Shown here piece by piece: positions 34,840-43,995 of a stretch of 64,000 bases of DNA. Source of the DNA: UBA11740 sp049273695 (lineage in GTDB: Bacteria > Acidobacteriota > Blastocatellia > Pyrinomonadales > Pyrinomonadaceae); the NCBI GenBank assembly GCA_049273695.1, contig JBASRE010000009.1, positions 1-64,000 on the forward strand. The letters are read 5' to 3'. The notes beneath the pieces were generated by a model. That model was not told the origin of the DNA and did not search any database. It saw only the letters and a program-made list of their open reading frames with translations. Made by a program: the position numbers and the translations under genes. Positions within the stretch are counted from its first letter, which is position 1; each line of letters opens with the position of its first letter.

Positions 34840-35985
34840 ATGTCATTAACAACGCTGAAACATAAGATCATTGCTACCCAAACATTGATGATGATGTTTG
34901 GTTTGCTTCTCGCTGCGACTGTGTTCGCGACGTCCACCCGAGCGCAAGGCTTCCAGGTAGGATTGGGAGTGCCGCGGGAGGGTACCCAAGACCGATTCCC
35001 GCCAGTGTTCCGCGTAAGAGCAATAAAGAACAAGAAAGTCTATGACACGGTGGAAGACACTTACAAAGAAATAGGGTACAAGATCAAAGTCAAAGGGATC
35101 TGTCCGGAGAAACACCACTTAAGCACCTCAAGGATTAGCATCGCCAACCTGAAAGCCCGCCAACAGATCAATTTCCCGGTAGACAAAAAACATCGCAATA
35201 TCGGCGCAGACTATGGACGTGAATGGGACCAATACAATTTCGACTTTCCCTTCCTGCTACCGAAGGTCTCACCCGTCCAGGCCTGCAACGCCGAAGTAAA
35301 ACGGAGAGTGGATGCGGGTCAAAGTCTTCCGGCGATACTGCAGAACGGTTTCACGATCGAGATTGACGATGCCTACGATGTGAGTCTCGGTATCGGTTGC
35401 GAGAAAACCGTCCATGTTGGGTACTATGAAATGCCCGTCTTCCGCGCCTACGGAACGCTTCCGGCAACAATCGAATGCCGTCAAACAGGCTATATCGAAA
35501 GCCAAGGCGTGCCTCCAAAACCCGGCAAACCTTTGAACCCAGAATCGGATCGAATGCCGACACCACCGCCGCCCCTCGGACCAGTTTCGCTTACGGCTAG
35601 TCCTTCCGAGACCATCGGCCAGGCCTGCCCGGTCTACGTAAACTTCAAGGGTAGGATTGCGGCCAACGCGGAGAGTGAGTTCAGCAGCTTCAACACCAAG
35701 TACCGCTTCGTTGGCGACAATGGTTATGGAACCGACTGGATATATGTTTCTGTCGCGCGCAACACGCCAAAGACAATAAACGGACGGCGGTACATTCAGG
35801 CGCCGGCAAGCAAACCCGGTGGCACGCTCCTCGCGCCGGGTGAAAAGCCCAAGATTCCTCTTTACCGGGGCTGGATGCAGTTAGAAGTGCAGTTGCCGAA
35901 TGGCTCCAAGAAGTCCGAACGGGCGAACTTCACCGTCGACTGTAATGTCACTCCCGCCCGGCCGCGAATAAAGGCGTCGAAGTGA
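34840..35985 (+). CDS. Secreted hypothetical protein
   Basis: 381 residues with TAAAGGAGA nine bases before the ATG. Signal peptide of about 35 residues ending TSTRAQ. Two regions are visible: about 40-210 (a beta-rich part with VRAIKNKKVYDTVEDTYKEI and four cysteines) and about 235-370, after a Pro-rich linker (KPGKPLNPESDRMPTPPPPL), an Ig-like part with LTASPSETIGQACPVYVNF and a final cysteine. No family recognised. Spacing (49 bases) and orientation suggest that it is co-transcribed with the preceding genes. Confidence 0.6.
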   Translation: MSLTTLKHKIIATQTLMMMFGLLLAATVFATSTRAQGFQVGLGVPREGTQDRFPPVFRVRAIKNKKVYDTVEDTYKEIGYKIKVKGICPEKHHLSTSRISIANLKARQQINFPVDKKHRNIGADYGREWDQYNFDFPFLLPKVSPVQACNAEVKRRVDAGQSLPAILQNGFTIEIDDAYDVSLGIGCEKTVHVGYYEMPVFRAYGTLPATIECRQTGYIESQGVPPKPGKPLNPESDRMPTPPPPLGPVSLTASPSETIGQACPVYVNFKGRIAANAESEFSSFNTKYRFVGDNGYGTDWIYVSVARNTPKTINGRRYIQAPASKPGGTLLAPGEKPKIPLYRGWMQLEVQLPNGSKKSERANFTVDCNVTPARPRIKASK

Positions 35986-36034
35986 GTTGAAACATTCGCC
36001 CGCTGGAATTAGCGGCAACCTAATAACTTTGCGT

Positions 36035-36090
36035 AGTGGCACAGACTTTAGTCTGTGATTCGCCAAACACAAACTGAAGTCTGTGCCACA
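36035..36090. repeat. TGGCACAGACTT hairpin
   Basis: GTGGCACAGACTTTAGT (36036 on) pairs with ACTGAAGTCTGTGCCAC (to 36089) with one mismatch, and an inner CTGTG/CACA pairing extends it. No T-run follows. It sits between two secreted-protein genes and looks like a dispersed REP-type palindrome. Confidence 0.75.
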
Positions 36091-36118
36091 TCCTTGCAGC
36101 GTTAGATAAGGACTAATC

Positions 36119-37220
36119 ATGACCAAAATCACAAATATCGCACTCGCGTTCGTTTTCGCAATTTTCACCGCAGCCCTGGCGGTTGCGCAAACGGCAAAAT
36201 CTGAAAAAAGCGGCGACGACAAATATTCCAAACCCGCACGTGGAATTCGTCGGCAAGGAACTCTACGACGCAAACGGCACGCGGTGGACCAGATACAAAC
36301 TGAGCGTCACGAACCGCGCCAGTCTTCCTGATTCTCTGTGGCAGCCGTCGGCGAGTCTGCCACCGTGCGGGAAGAATGAAAATGCTTCGCGCACATGGGT
36401 GGAGATCTTCGGGTCGCTCATGAACAGGAAGGGCCCAGGCGAAGCCGAGGCTTATACCGCCGAAGGTTCTTCAGAGAAAACGAATAGTGGGCGCAAGCCT
36501 GGCGACGAAAGACTCAACGGTTTTTGCGGTCTACGTTCGTCAGAGGATCTGAACCAACTCTGGTTTGCAATCCCAGCCGGAGAAAAAGGTCCACCATGTG
36601 TCTACATCGTGATGACCGATCGGCAAACGGGGACGAAATACATTTCCAACCGGGTATGCTCGCGCAGTTTCACCGTGGTGACCGGTGGGTTTAAGGCTGG
36701 GGGACAAACTCAACAAATTCAAAAGGGGAAGGAGATATGGATCGAACTCAACAGCACTCAAATCAATGATTCCCCGGCAAACGTTCAGGGAGGTAGTGGC
36801 AAAGATAGAATCTTCAACTCATCTCGTGGAAGCACGGTCCAACAAACTGATTCAGGCGCGTCCGCCGACAAGAAAGCGGCACTCGCTCAGCCAGACTTGA
36901 GCATCAGACAGTTTCTATTTCCACCCACCAACGACAAGGCCCTCCGGGTGCGCGTGGTCAATACGGGCCAGGCGCCTTCCGCTGCTTGCCGCCTGGTTCT
37001 AACAGTGAGAAAGATCAACGGCGTCGCGGTTGGCAGAACTACTTATGTGAACGTCCCCGCGCTCGCCGCAGGCGCGGCTGACTGGCTCCTTATTGATGCT
37101 AAGAGCATCCTGCCTAACAACGTTTCGCTCCAGTCGACAACCTTCAGACTGAACGTTGATGCAACTGCGATCGTCTCGGAATTAAACGAAGCTAACAACG
37201 AAGTCTGGCACAACAAATAA
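36119..37220 (+). CDS. Secreted CARDB-like protein with a frameshift near the N-terminus
   Basis: A signal peptide (MTKITNIALAFVFAIFTAAL, ending AVAQ) starts at ATG 36119, but its frame ends after 70 codons. The body of the protein is in the +1-shifted frame, from about residue 25 to the stop at 37220 (PNPHVEFVGKELYDANGTRW onward; 345 codons from a TTG at 36183). Removing one A from the A6 run at 36204-36209 would join signal peptide and body. The body has an N-terminal Ig-like part with cysteines (PPCGKN; FCGLRSSEDL; GPPCVY; NRVCSRSF), a Gln/Ser-rich linker and a C-terminal CARDB-like domain paralogous to that of 34332-34790. It may be a pseudogene, a phase-variable gene or a sequencing error. 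Confidence 0.65.
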
Positions 37221-37677
37221 CCCGCCGCGGCGCGATTCAGTGTGTGCGGCATCACCGCTCGCCTTCAGGTTGGGTGGCGGCAATGACGCCCCGTCACTGT
37301 TAGTGTCTGCCTGAGCGCCACCCTTGCGAAAAACGCCCCTGAAAGCGCAGTCTCGCAAACTTGAATACTGCTCGCCCCTTCTTCGCCTAACCACTCAAAG
37401 AAACCGGGAAACTTAGAGACATCAGGGCCTGTTGCGCGCCACGCGCTGCATGGGCCGGATTCATACTTTTTCCGTTAATTACATGTCGATTCGAGCATCG
37501 CTCATTCGACTATTTGTTGAACCGAAAGTTGCGGGCAGATGGGTTTGCTCAAGATCAAAAAGCGAGATTCGCGGCAATTGATTGGTGAGAATGCCCAATG
37601 CCGGTTGCTGGACGTTTAATTATTGAAGTGACAGACTTATAGGCAACCCGAACAAACTTGAGAAGGAAGTTAGCCCC
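37221..37677. other. Intergenic region ahead of the efflux genes
   Basis: About 457 bases without a supported gene or repeat. Short frames on both strands lack family signals and codon structure. The RND adaptor promoter must lie here or further upstream. An AGGAAG ribosome site precedes ATG 37678. Confidence 0.4.
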
Positions 37678-38979
37678 ATGACACGCACTCAGACCCGGCG
37701 AGTTAGGCCAGCCATTTTGTTACTCGCATGCGGGTTGTCGGCCCTGATCGTCGCGGGCTGCCGAAGTAGGGCGCAGCAAGGTTTCGATCGGCCACCTGCC
37801 CCGGTGCAGGTTGCAGACGCGAGCAGCCAGGATGTTCCTATCTATCTCGATGCAATCGGAAAAACTGTGGCCCGCGAAGTTGTTTCAATCGAACCGCAGG
37901 TCTCCGGGCGCATCACCCGGATTCATTTCACGGACGGCGCCGATGTAAAGAAGGGCCAGTTGCTGTTCACGATCGATACGCGACCCTTCGAGGCGAATCT
38001 AAGACAGGCGCAAGCCAACCATTCGCGGACAGTTTCTTTGAAGAAGCAGGCCGAAGCTAATCTCGCCCGCGAAATGGCGCAGGCAAAGTGGGGATTGGCT
38101 CAGGTAAACCGCTACGCAAAGTTAGTGGAAGCCGGCGTGGTACCGCGTGAACAGTACGAAGAACTGCGAGCGAATTATGAGTCGCTGAGAGCAACGGCTG
38201 AGGCCGCCAGAGCAACGGTAAATAGTGCGAACGAAGCAATCAAAGTTGATGCGGCCGCGGTCGAAAGAGCAAAGGTTGATCTCAGCTATTGTTATGTTCG
38301 CTCGCCGATCGACGGGCGTGCGGGACAGCGACTGGTTGACGTGGGAAACGTCGTCAACCCCGGTGGTGCGAACAGCGGTGGCACTTCGGTGGCCACGGTT
38401 GGGAGCAACGCGAATTCTGCCAACAGCTCAAGCGCTCTCCTGATAATCGAACGGCTGGATCCGATTTACGCCGACTTCACGATCTCACAAAACAGCTTGA
38501 GTCAGGTTCAGAACGAGATGCGCGCCGGCACGCTCAAGACTGAAGTACGGCTACCGGATCAGCCGGATGCGATGGTCGCGGGTCAACTGACATTCCTCGA
38601 CGTCGCAGTCCAGAACACAACTGGCCAGGTCGGTCTGCGCGCGACAATTCCTAATGCGGGCCATCGGTTTTGGCCGGGTCGTTTCGTGAGTGTCCGCTTG
38701 ATTCTAAGCACCATTCATCAGGCGGTGCTCGTGCCTGCCACCGCCCCGCAGACGTCGGCCAAGGGTCCGTTCGTTTACGTCGTCAAACAGGATTCGACCG
38801 CTGAGCAAAGACCGGTGACCCTGGGTCAGCGTCAGGGCGATCTCGTTGTCGTTGAGCAGGGCGTGCAAGCCGGCGAACGTGTGATCACCGTCGGCCAATT
38901 AGGCGTCACGCCCGGTGGTAAAGTTTTGATCGAGCAACCGAAGAATCCAGCTGCTCCGCCAGCCACCAACAGCAATTAA
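37678..38979 (+). CDS. RND efflux periplasmic adaptor (membrane-fusion lipoprotein)
   Basis: 433 residues. Lipoprotein-type leader with LIVAGCRS lipobox (Cys about 28). HlyD/AcrA-type order: a beta-barrel/lipoyl half-motif (GRITRIHFTDGADVKKGQLL, about 75-95), an alpha-hairpin (about 105-195, LRQAQANHSRTVSLKKQAEA), the second lipoyl half with YVRSPIDGRAGQRLVDVGNV, then beta-barrel and membrane-proximal domains. It links an inner-membrane RND pump to an outer-membrane channel. The pump gene follows nine bases downstream. No TolC-like gene is in the window, so the channel must be elsewhere. Confidence 0.9.
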   Translation: MTRTQTRRVRPAILLLACGLSALIVAGCRSRAQQGFDRPPAPVQVADASSQDVPIYLDAIGKTVAREVVSIEPQVSGRITRIHFTDGADVKKGQLLFTIDTRPFEANLRQAQANHSRTVSLKKQAEANLAREMAQAKWGLAQVNRYAKLVEAGVVPREQYEELRANYESLRATAEAARATVNSANEAIKVDAAAVERAKVDLSYCYVRSPIDGRAGQRLVDVGNVVNPGGANSGGTSVATVGSNANSANSSSALLIIERLDPIYADFTISQNSLSQVQNEMRAGTLKTEVRLPDQPDAMVAGQLTFLDVAVQNTTGQVGLRATIPNAGHRFWPGRFVSVRLILSTIHQAVLVPATAPQTSAKGPFVYVVKQDSTAEQRPVTLGQRQGDLVVVEQGVQAGERVITVGQLGVTPGGKVLIEQPKNPAAPPATNSN

Positions 38980-38988
38980 TCGCGTGTC

Positions 38989-41900
38989 ATGAATCTTTCC
39001 GAACCATTCATCCGGCGCCCCGTCATGACCGCGGTGCTCACCCTGTCAGTAGTCCTCTTCGGGCTGCTGAGTTATTGGCAGTTGCCCGTAAACGACCTGC
39101 CGGCGGTTGACTATCCTGTCATCCAGGTTCAGGTCGGTTATCCCGGCGCCAGTCCGGACACGATTGCCAACAACATCGCGACGCCCCTCGAACGCCAGTT
39201 CATGCAGATCAACGGACTGGAAGTCGTTACCTCGCAGAGCACTCAGGGATTCGCCTCATTCACGCTTCAGTTCGCGCTTGAAAAGGATATCGACGCGGCG
39301 GCTACGGACGTACAGACTGCGATCTCGCAGGCAACGGGCAGTTTACCGTCCGATCTGCCTTCGCCACCCACTTACGCGAAAAGCAATCCGAACGATCAGC
39401 CGATCATGTACATCGCGCTGACCAGCGATTCCGTTACCCCGGGGCAGCTTTATGACTATGCGAGCACGCAAGTGGGCCAGCGCCTCAGCATCCTTCCGGG
39501 TGTCTCGCAAGTACTGGTCTTCGGATCCAAATCGGCCATCCGGATCAAGGCAAATCCGCAGGCCATGTGGGCACGTGGCATTTCTATCGACGATCTAAAC
39601 GCCGCGATCAAGAGCGGAACCAGCTATGCCGGCGCTGGTCAATTAGACAGCGCAACGGGCACTGCGATTCTGCGTCCCCAGGGTCAACTTGAAACTCCGG
39701 ACCAATACCGCAACCTGATTATTGGCGGTACAGCCGATGCGCCGGTCTATCTGCGCGACGTGGCTACGGTCAAGGAGTCTGTTCAGGATGAGCGCGCGAG
39801 CATGCGGTTTTGGGTGCGTGGCTATTCGGTACCGTCGGCAACGGTGATCGTCGCGGTCAATCGTCGCGCGGGCGCCAATGCCGTGGAGGTCTCTCAAAGC
39901 ATCCACGAAATCATGCCGTCGATCGCCAATCAGTTGCCGGGTTCAATCCGTATCACGCCGATTTACGACCGTTCGCTCACCATCGTCCATTCGGTAAGTG
40001 ACGTGCGGATGACGCTGATCATCGCGTTTGTCCTGGTAGTGATGGTGATTTTTGCTTTTCTCGGGAGGGCAACCGACACGCTGATTCCCACGGTAGCGCT
40101 GCCGTTATCTTTGCTTATCACGTTCATCGCGATGCGCGCGCTTGGTTACAGTCTCGACAACCTGTCGTTGATGGCGCTGACGCTGGCGATCGGATTCCTG
40201 GTCGATGACGCGATCGTATTTCTCGAGAACACTGTCCGGCGTATCGAGCGCGGCGAGCAGCCGTTCATCGCGGCCATTAATAGCGCGAAGGAAATCAGCT
40301 TCACCATTCTGTCGATGACCATCTCACTGGCGGCGGTTTTCATCCCGCTGGTTTTTATGTCGGGCCTGGTCGGCAGAGTCTTCCGCGAATTCGCCGTCAC
40401 GATTGTGATTGCGATCTTTGCTTCCGGGGTAGTTTCGCTAACGTTGACGCCGTTAATGTGCGCGCGACTGCTTAAGGAACGGGGCGAAGGCACCCGGAAA
40501 ACCTGGATGGAACGCGTGATTGGCGGCGTCGAGCAGCGCGTGCTCAAGCTTTATGGCGGATCACTTTGGTGGTTCCTGCGCCATCGTTGGGTTTCGCTCG
40601 CTATTTGGATCGTCTGTCTGGCCGGCACGATCGCCTTGTTCGTCCTGGTGCCCAAGTCGTTTCTGCCGCCGGGAGACAGCAGCGTGATTTTCGGCGCATT
40701 CATCGCGGCGGAAGGCTCTTCGCCGCAACAGATGCGAGCGTTACAGACCCGCGTGGATGAAATACTGCAAAACGATCCCAATGTAATTACCGAATTTACC
40801 TTGACCGGGGCCACCGGTTTCCTGGCGGCGAATCAGGGCATCACTTTTACTTTTATTAAGCCCCCCGAAGAACGCGCGCCTATCGAAGAAGTCACTGCCG
40901 AAATGATGGGCAAGCTCAACACGATCCCGGGCGTGATGACTTTCTTGCGGCCCTTTCCCGTGCTGGAAATTAGCACCGGTGTGACCAGTCAGCAGCAAGG
41001 TCAATACGCTTTCGCGGTGTCTGGCGCCGATCCGAATCAAGTCTACGACGCCGGCCAGAAATTACTGGGCAAGCTGATGACGTATCCCGGCTTTCTTAGT
41101 GTCTCGTCCGACTTTTTCAACAACACGCCCAATGTAGACATCGAGATCCGTCGCGAACAGGCAAAGACATACGGCGTTTCAGAAGCGCGCATTCTTACCT
41201 TGCTGCGCAATGCCTATTCGCAAAATTACGTTTACCTGATCAAGAAGCCGGAAGACCAGTATCAGGTCATTCTCGAGATGGAAGATTCCGCGCGCCAGAA
41301 TCCGAATGACCTGGGTTTGCTGTACATCAAATCTGACGACGGCCAGCGATTGATACCGTTAAACGAACTCGTGACCTGGAAATCGACTTTGGGCCCACAG
41401 ACGGTGAATCACTTGAACCAGTTCACCAGCATGACGCTCTTCTTTAATCTCAAGCCCGGCGTGCCGCTTGGTGATGCCACCAATTTTATTGCTAAGGCAG
41501 CAGCCGAAGTCGTGCCGCCGGGCGTACGGGCTGAGCTTCAGGGTGAAGCTCAGACTTTTGCCAATACCGTTACCAGCCTTACGGTCCTGATGGGCCTCGC
41601 GGTTTTTGTGATGTACGTAATTCTGGCGATCTTGTACGAAAGCTACGTACATCCGCTGACGGTGCTCTCGACGCTGCCGACTGCGTTGGTGGGTGGTTTG
41701 TTGACCCTGTTCGTGTTCGGCCAGGAAGCTTCTTTGTACGCCTTCGTCGGCATGTTCATGCTGATGGGCATCGTCAAAAAGAATGGGATTTTGATCGTGG
41801 ACTTCGCTCGTCAGCGGGTGGAAGCCGGTGAGGCCGCTGAGAAGGCAATTCACGATGCCAGCATGGATCGGTTTCGGCCGATTCTGATGACGACGCTCGC

Positions 41901-42159
41901 GGCAGTCTTCGGTGCTGTGCCGATCGCGCTTGGTTATGGCGCCGACGGTTCATCTCGCCGGCCTTTGGGACTGGTTGTTGTCGGCGGTCTGGTCGTTTCG
42001 CAGTTCATCACGCTCTACATCACCCCGGTGATTTACCTTTACCTCGAACGCTTTCAAGAGGACTTTCTCGATCGGTTTGCGTTCTTTCGCTCGGGTCGCG
42101 CGCGTTCCACCACGCCGCCACCCGCGGCTGACCTTCCGTTATCGCTGAAACAGGACTGA
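38989..42159 (+). CDS. RND multidrug efflux pump, inner-membrane subunit (HAE1/MdtB-C-like)
   Basis: 1056 residues, normal for the family. Twelve membrane spans in two repeats, with SEPFIRRPVMTAVLTLSVVL at the start and large periplasmic loops (about 35-335 and 560-870). The proton-relay aspartates are in span 4 (GFLVDDAIVFLEN). The second repeat has GMFMLMGIVKKNGILIVDFA and DRFRPILMTTLAAVFGAVPI. The N-terminal sequence (NDLPAVDYPVIQVQVGYPGA) is closest to the MdtB/MdtC and MuxB type of hydrophobic-drug exporters. It forms a two-gene operon with the adaptor. The pump exports lipophilic compounds driven by the proton gradient; the actual substrate is unknown. Confidence 0.9.
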   Translation: MNLSEPFIRRPVMTAVLTLSVVLFGLLSYWQLPVNDLPAVDYPVIQVQVGYPGASPDTIANNIATPLERQFMQINGLEVVTSQSTQGFASFTLQFALEKDIDAAATDVQTAISQATGSLPSDLPSPPTYAKSNPNDQPIMYIALTSDSVTPGQLYDYASTQVGQRLSILPGVSQVLVFGSKSAIRIKANPQAMWARGISIDDLNAAIKSGTSYAGAGQLDSATGTAILRPQGQLETPDQYRNLIIGGTADAPVYLRDVATVKESVQDERASMRFWVRGYSVPSATVIVAVNRRAGANAVEVSQSIHEIMPSIANQLPGSIRITPIYDRSLTIVHSVSDVRMTLIIAFVLVVMVIFAFLGRATDTLIPTVALPLSLLITFIAMRALGYSLDNLSLMALTLAIGFLVDDAIVFLENTVRRIERGEQPFIAAINSAKEISFTILSMTISLAAVFIPLVFMSGLVGRVFREFAVTIVIAIFASGVVSLTLTPLMCARLLKERGEGTRKTWMERVIGGVEQRVLKLYGGSLWWFLRHRWVSLAIWIVCLAGTIALFVLVPKSFLPPGDSSVIFGAFIAAEGSSPQQMRALQTRVDEILQNDPNVITEFTLTGATGFLAANQGITFTFIKPPEERAPIEEVTAEMMGKLNTIPGVMTFLRPFPVLEISTGVTSQQQGQYAFAVSGADPNQVYDAGQKLLGKLMTYPGFLSVSSDFFNNTPNVDIEIRREQAKTYGVSEARILTLLRNAYSQNYVYLIKKPEDQYQVILEMEDSARQNPNDLGLLYIKSDDGQRLIPLNELVTWKSTLGPQTVNHLNQFTSMTLFFNLKPGVPLGDATNFIAKAAAEVVPPGVRAELQGEAQTFANTVTSLTVLMGLAVFVMYVILAILYESYVHPLTVLSTLPTALVGGLLTLFVFGQEASLYAFVGMFMLMGIVKKNGILIVDFARQRVEAGEAAEKAIHDASMDRFRPILMTTLAAVFGAVPIALGYGADGSSRRPLGLVVVGGLVVSQFITLYITPVIYLYLERFQEDFLDRFAFFRSGRARSTTPPPAADLPLSLKQD

Positions 42160-42206
42160 GCAGAGGCAACAGAACTTTGTTTGAAATTAGGCACCGGCAA
42201 CAATTG

Positions 42207-42260
42207 ATGAGGACGATCCTGATCACCGGAGCAAACCGCTGGGTTTGGTGCGGCGAATAA
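42207..42260 (+). pseudogene. Fragment of a short-chain dehydrogenase N-terminus
   Basis: ATG 42207 reads MRTILITGANRWVWCGE then stop. The first 11 residues are the typical SDR start (TILITGANRG), and the DNA resembles the intact SDR at 45162. The frame breaks in the glycine motif and ends one base before the dispersed element at 42262. It is a relic, not a functional gene. Confidence 0.5.
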
Positions 42261-42261
42261 A

Positions 42262-42335
42262 GCAAGGTGAGAAAATCTACGAGTGAATGATCGACGTGGC
42301 GCGCGTGTCTTGCCGGGCTCTCTTTGAATCTGTCA
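42262..42335. repeat. Small dispersed element, copy B
   Basis: GCAAGGTGAGAAAATCTACG, AGTGAATGATCGACGTGGCG and CGCGTGTCTTGCCGGGC match copy A at 31361-31435. It directly follows the SDR fragment. The remaining bases to 42459 show no repeat or gene. Confidence 0.65.
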
Positions 42336-42459
42336 CGCGTATCGTTGAGAACAATCGTAACTCCTCACTTGTGTAATGTTCTCGGGCGGACGCTGGTAAG
42401 AATTTCTTAGGGAAACTCCCGACTAGAACCCGAGTCTTCCTTTTTTCGATAATCGATGC

Positions 42460-43065
42460 ATGACATCGCGCCGGTTATTGATTTCCCAGCGGGCCTGGCC
42501 TCAACTTTCTTACTCGAAGTGGACGGCCGTCCCTTTCCTTTACCTGTTATTTCTTGTGCCGCCAGCTTCGGCGCAATTCAAACCACCTTTGCCAGCGCGC
42601 GATGTCAATTTCAGTTCGGTGGTAACAGCAGATGAAGACGCTGATCTTGCGTTGCGCGGTATCGAAGCACTGAAGAGGTTGGAGAAACTAGCGCCGGTTC
42701 ACGCATCGCGCGGCGCGTTTGACGCAAACGCGAGGCTTTCGTCGGTGTCTTTTGAAGTTTTCAAGAAAGAGTTTGAGAGTGTGCTCGCGGAAGTCGAGCC
42801 TTTGCTTTGCCGGTTACCGCAAACCAAATTAAAAGTGCATATCGTAAATGCGCTCCATTCGTACCGAGACGGCCTGTTTTGGTTGAAGAGGATAGATCAG
42901 CCGCGCGTCGTTCAAGCGGGGGCGCTTTATTACCAAAACGCCACTCAGACACCGGCCGACGCTGCGTACTCGTTAACGATTCCCTACACCGTCGCTGCTC
43001 ACTGGCGCAATGCCAGCAAGTATCTGAAACGCGCGCAAGCCCTCCTTAATTCGAAGGTTCCGTAA
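42460..43065 (+). CDS. Secreted hypothetical helical protein
   Basis: 201 residues. A hydrophobic signal (WTAVPFLYLLFLVPPASA, about 21-38) is preceded by an unusually long N-terminal stretch, so a later start is possible, but no other ATG is near. The mature part is mostly helical (LALRGIEALKRLEKLAP; FKKEFESVLAEVEPLL; VHIVNALHSYRDGLFWLKRI; AHWRNASKYLKRAQALL). No family recognised. It stands alone between decayed sequences. Confidence 0.55.
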   Translation: MTSRRLLISQRAWPQLSYSKWTAVPFLYLLFLVPPASAQFKPPLPARDVNFSSVVTADEDADLALRGIEALKRLEKLAPVHASRGAFDANARLSSVSFEVFKKEFESVLAEVEPLLCRLPQTKLKVHIVNALHSYRDGLFWLKRIDQPRVVQAGALYYQNATQTPADAAYSLTIPYTVAAHWRNASKYLKRAQALLNSKVP

Positions 43066-43395
43066 TCAAACTGTTAGAGGACGTTCGGCGTCTTCGCACG
43101 TGATTATCGAGGTCGCTCGGCGCACGTCACATCTGCACGTGATCGTCGAGGTTCGGCGGGGTATAGGCCGGTCACGCGCGTGTCGAAGTTCGACGGCTGG
43201 TGGACATCCTTACCATCGTGTGCCGGGGAAGTTTCGGATGCTGGCGGCGTCCCGATGCGTGTGCGCTTTCTGGACTGGACTGCTCTGAAACCGTTGGGCG
43301 GCAATCGTTTCAGTAACTTGCAAAATCATGTTTTACAAGTTTCACTGAAGGTCTAAAGGGGATCGCCATCCCGCTTCAAAGGACTGTAATACATC
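43066..43395. other. Gene-free stretch with a direct repeat and a hairpin
   Basis: GCACGTGATTATCGAGGTCG (about 43097) and GCACGTGATCGTCGAGGTTC (about 43135) form an imperfect direct repeat spaced about 38 bases. CAGTAACTTGCAAAA (43311) and TTTTACAAGTTTCACTG (to 43347) form an imperfect hairpin 50 bases before the MEDS fragment. No supported coding region. Confidence 0.45.
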
Positions 43396-43638
43396 ATGTC
43401 ATCAGAGTTGAGAGACAGCGGAATTAGCGTTGTCGGTGACGTTCCCTGGGGCACACATTTCTGCCATTTCTACGAAACGAAACAGGACTTGCTCGACACT
43501 CTGGTCCCATACTTTAAGACTGGGTTGGAAAACAATGAGTGCTGCTTGTGGGTCGTCTCAGATACCGATCTAATCACAGTTGAAGAGGCCAAAAGGGCGC
43601 TGGCACAGGTTGTTCCCGATCTTGATAATTTGTCATAG
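43396..43638 (+). CDS. Truncated MEDS-domain protein
   Basis: 80 residues: VPWGTHFCHFYETKQDLLDT, then LVPYFKTGLENNECCLWVVS. This is the N-terminal half of the MEDS sensory domain (DcmR-like), normally about 160 residues and followed by a kinase or regulator domain. The frame stops at TAG 43636-43638 and I see no continuation in other frames downstream. It is either a remnant of a larger sensor gene or a stand-alone mini-domain; the former is more likely. No good ribosome site. Confidence 0.6.
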   Translation: MSSELRDSGISVVGDVPWGTHFCHFYETKQDLLDTLVPYFKTGLENNECCLWVVSDTDLITVEEAKRALAQVVPDLDNLS

Positions 43639-43993
43639 TCAGGTGTGATACGCGGATGTCTTTTCGAATACGCAGAGCTTGGACTTCATGGGGCGTTCTC
43701 CGAGCGAAAGGAACGGGCAAGAAGGGCTTCGGTTAGTTAACCAACTTCGGAGTCTCGACCCGTTGACTCCGTGAATTGATTTTCATAGACGGAATTGCAA
43801 CCGGTCAATCGGGGAAACCCTGAGTCTTGTCACGATTCAATGAGGTAGGAACGCTTGTGCGCTAATGTCACCCTGCTGTGTGCCAACTATGTGCCAACTC
43901 GGCCGAATGCAGATAGACACAGCGGCAGAGCGCGAGTATAAGACTGCGGGAATACTTACTTAAACGAAGAGACAATGAATCGCACAGAACGAA
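43639..43993. other. Gene-free stretch with GTGCCAACT direct repeats
   Basis: Two copies of TGTGCCAACT lie in tandem at 43878-43899 with 11-base spacing. No ORF with family signal is present. Together with the tRNA-like sequence that follows, this could be an abandoned attachment region of an integrated element; that is inference. Confidence 0.35.
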
Positions 43994-43995
43994 GC

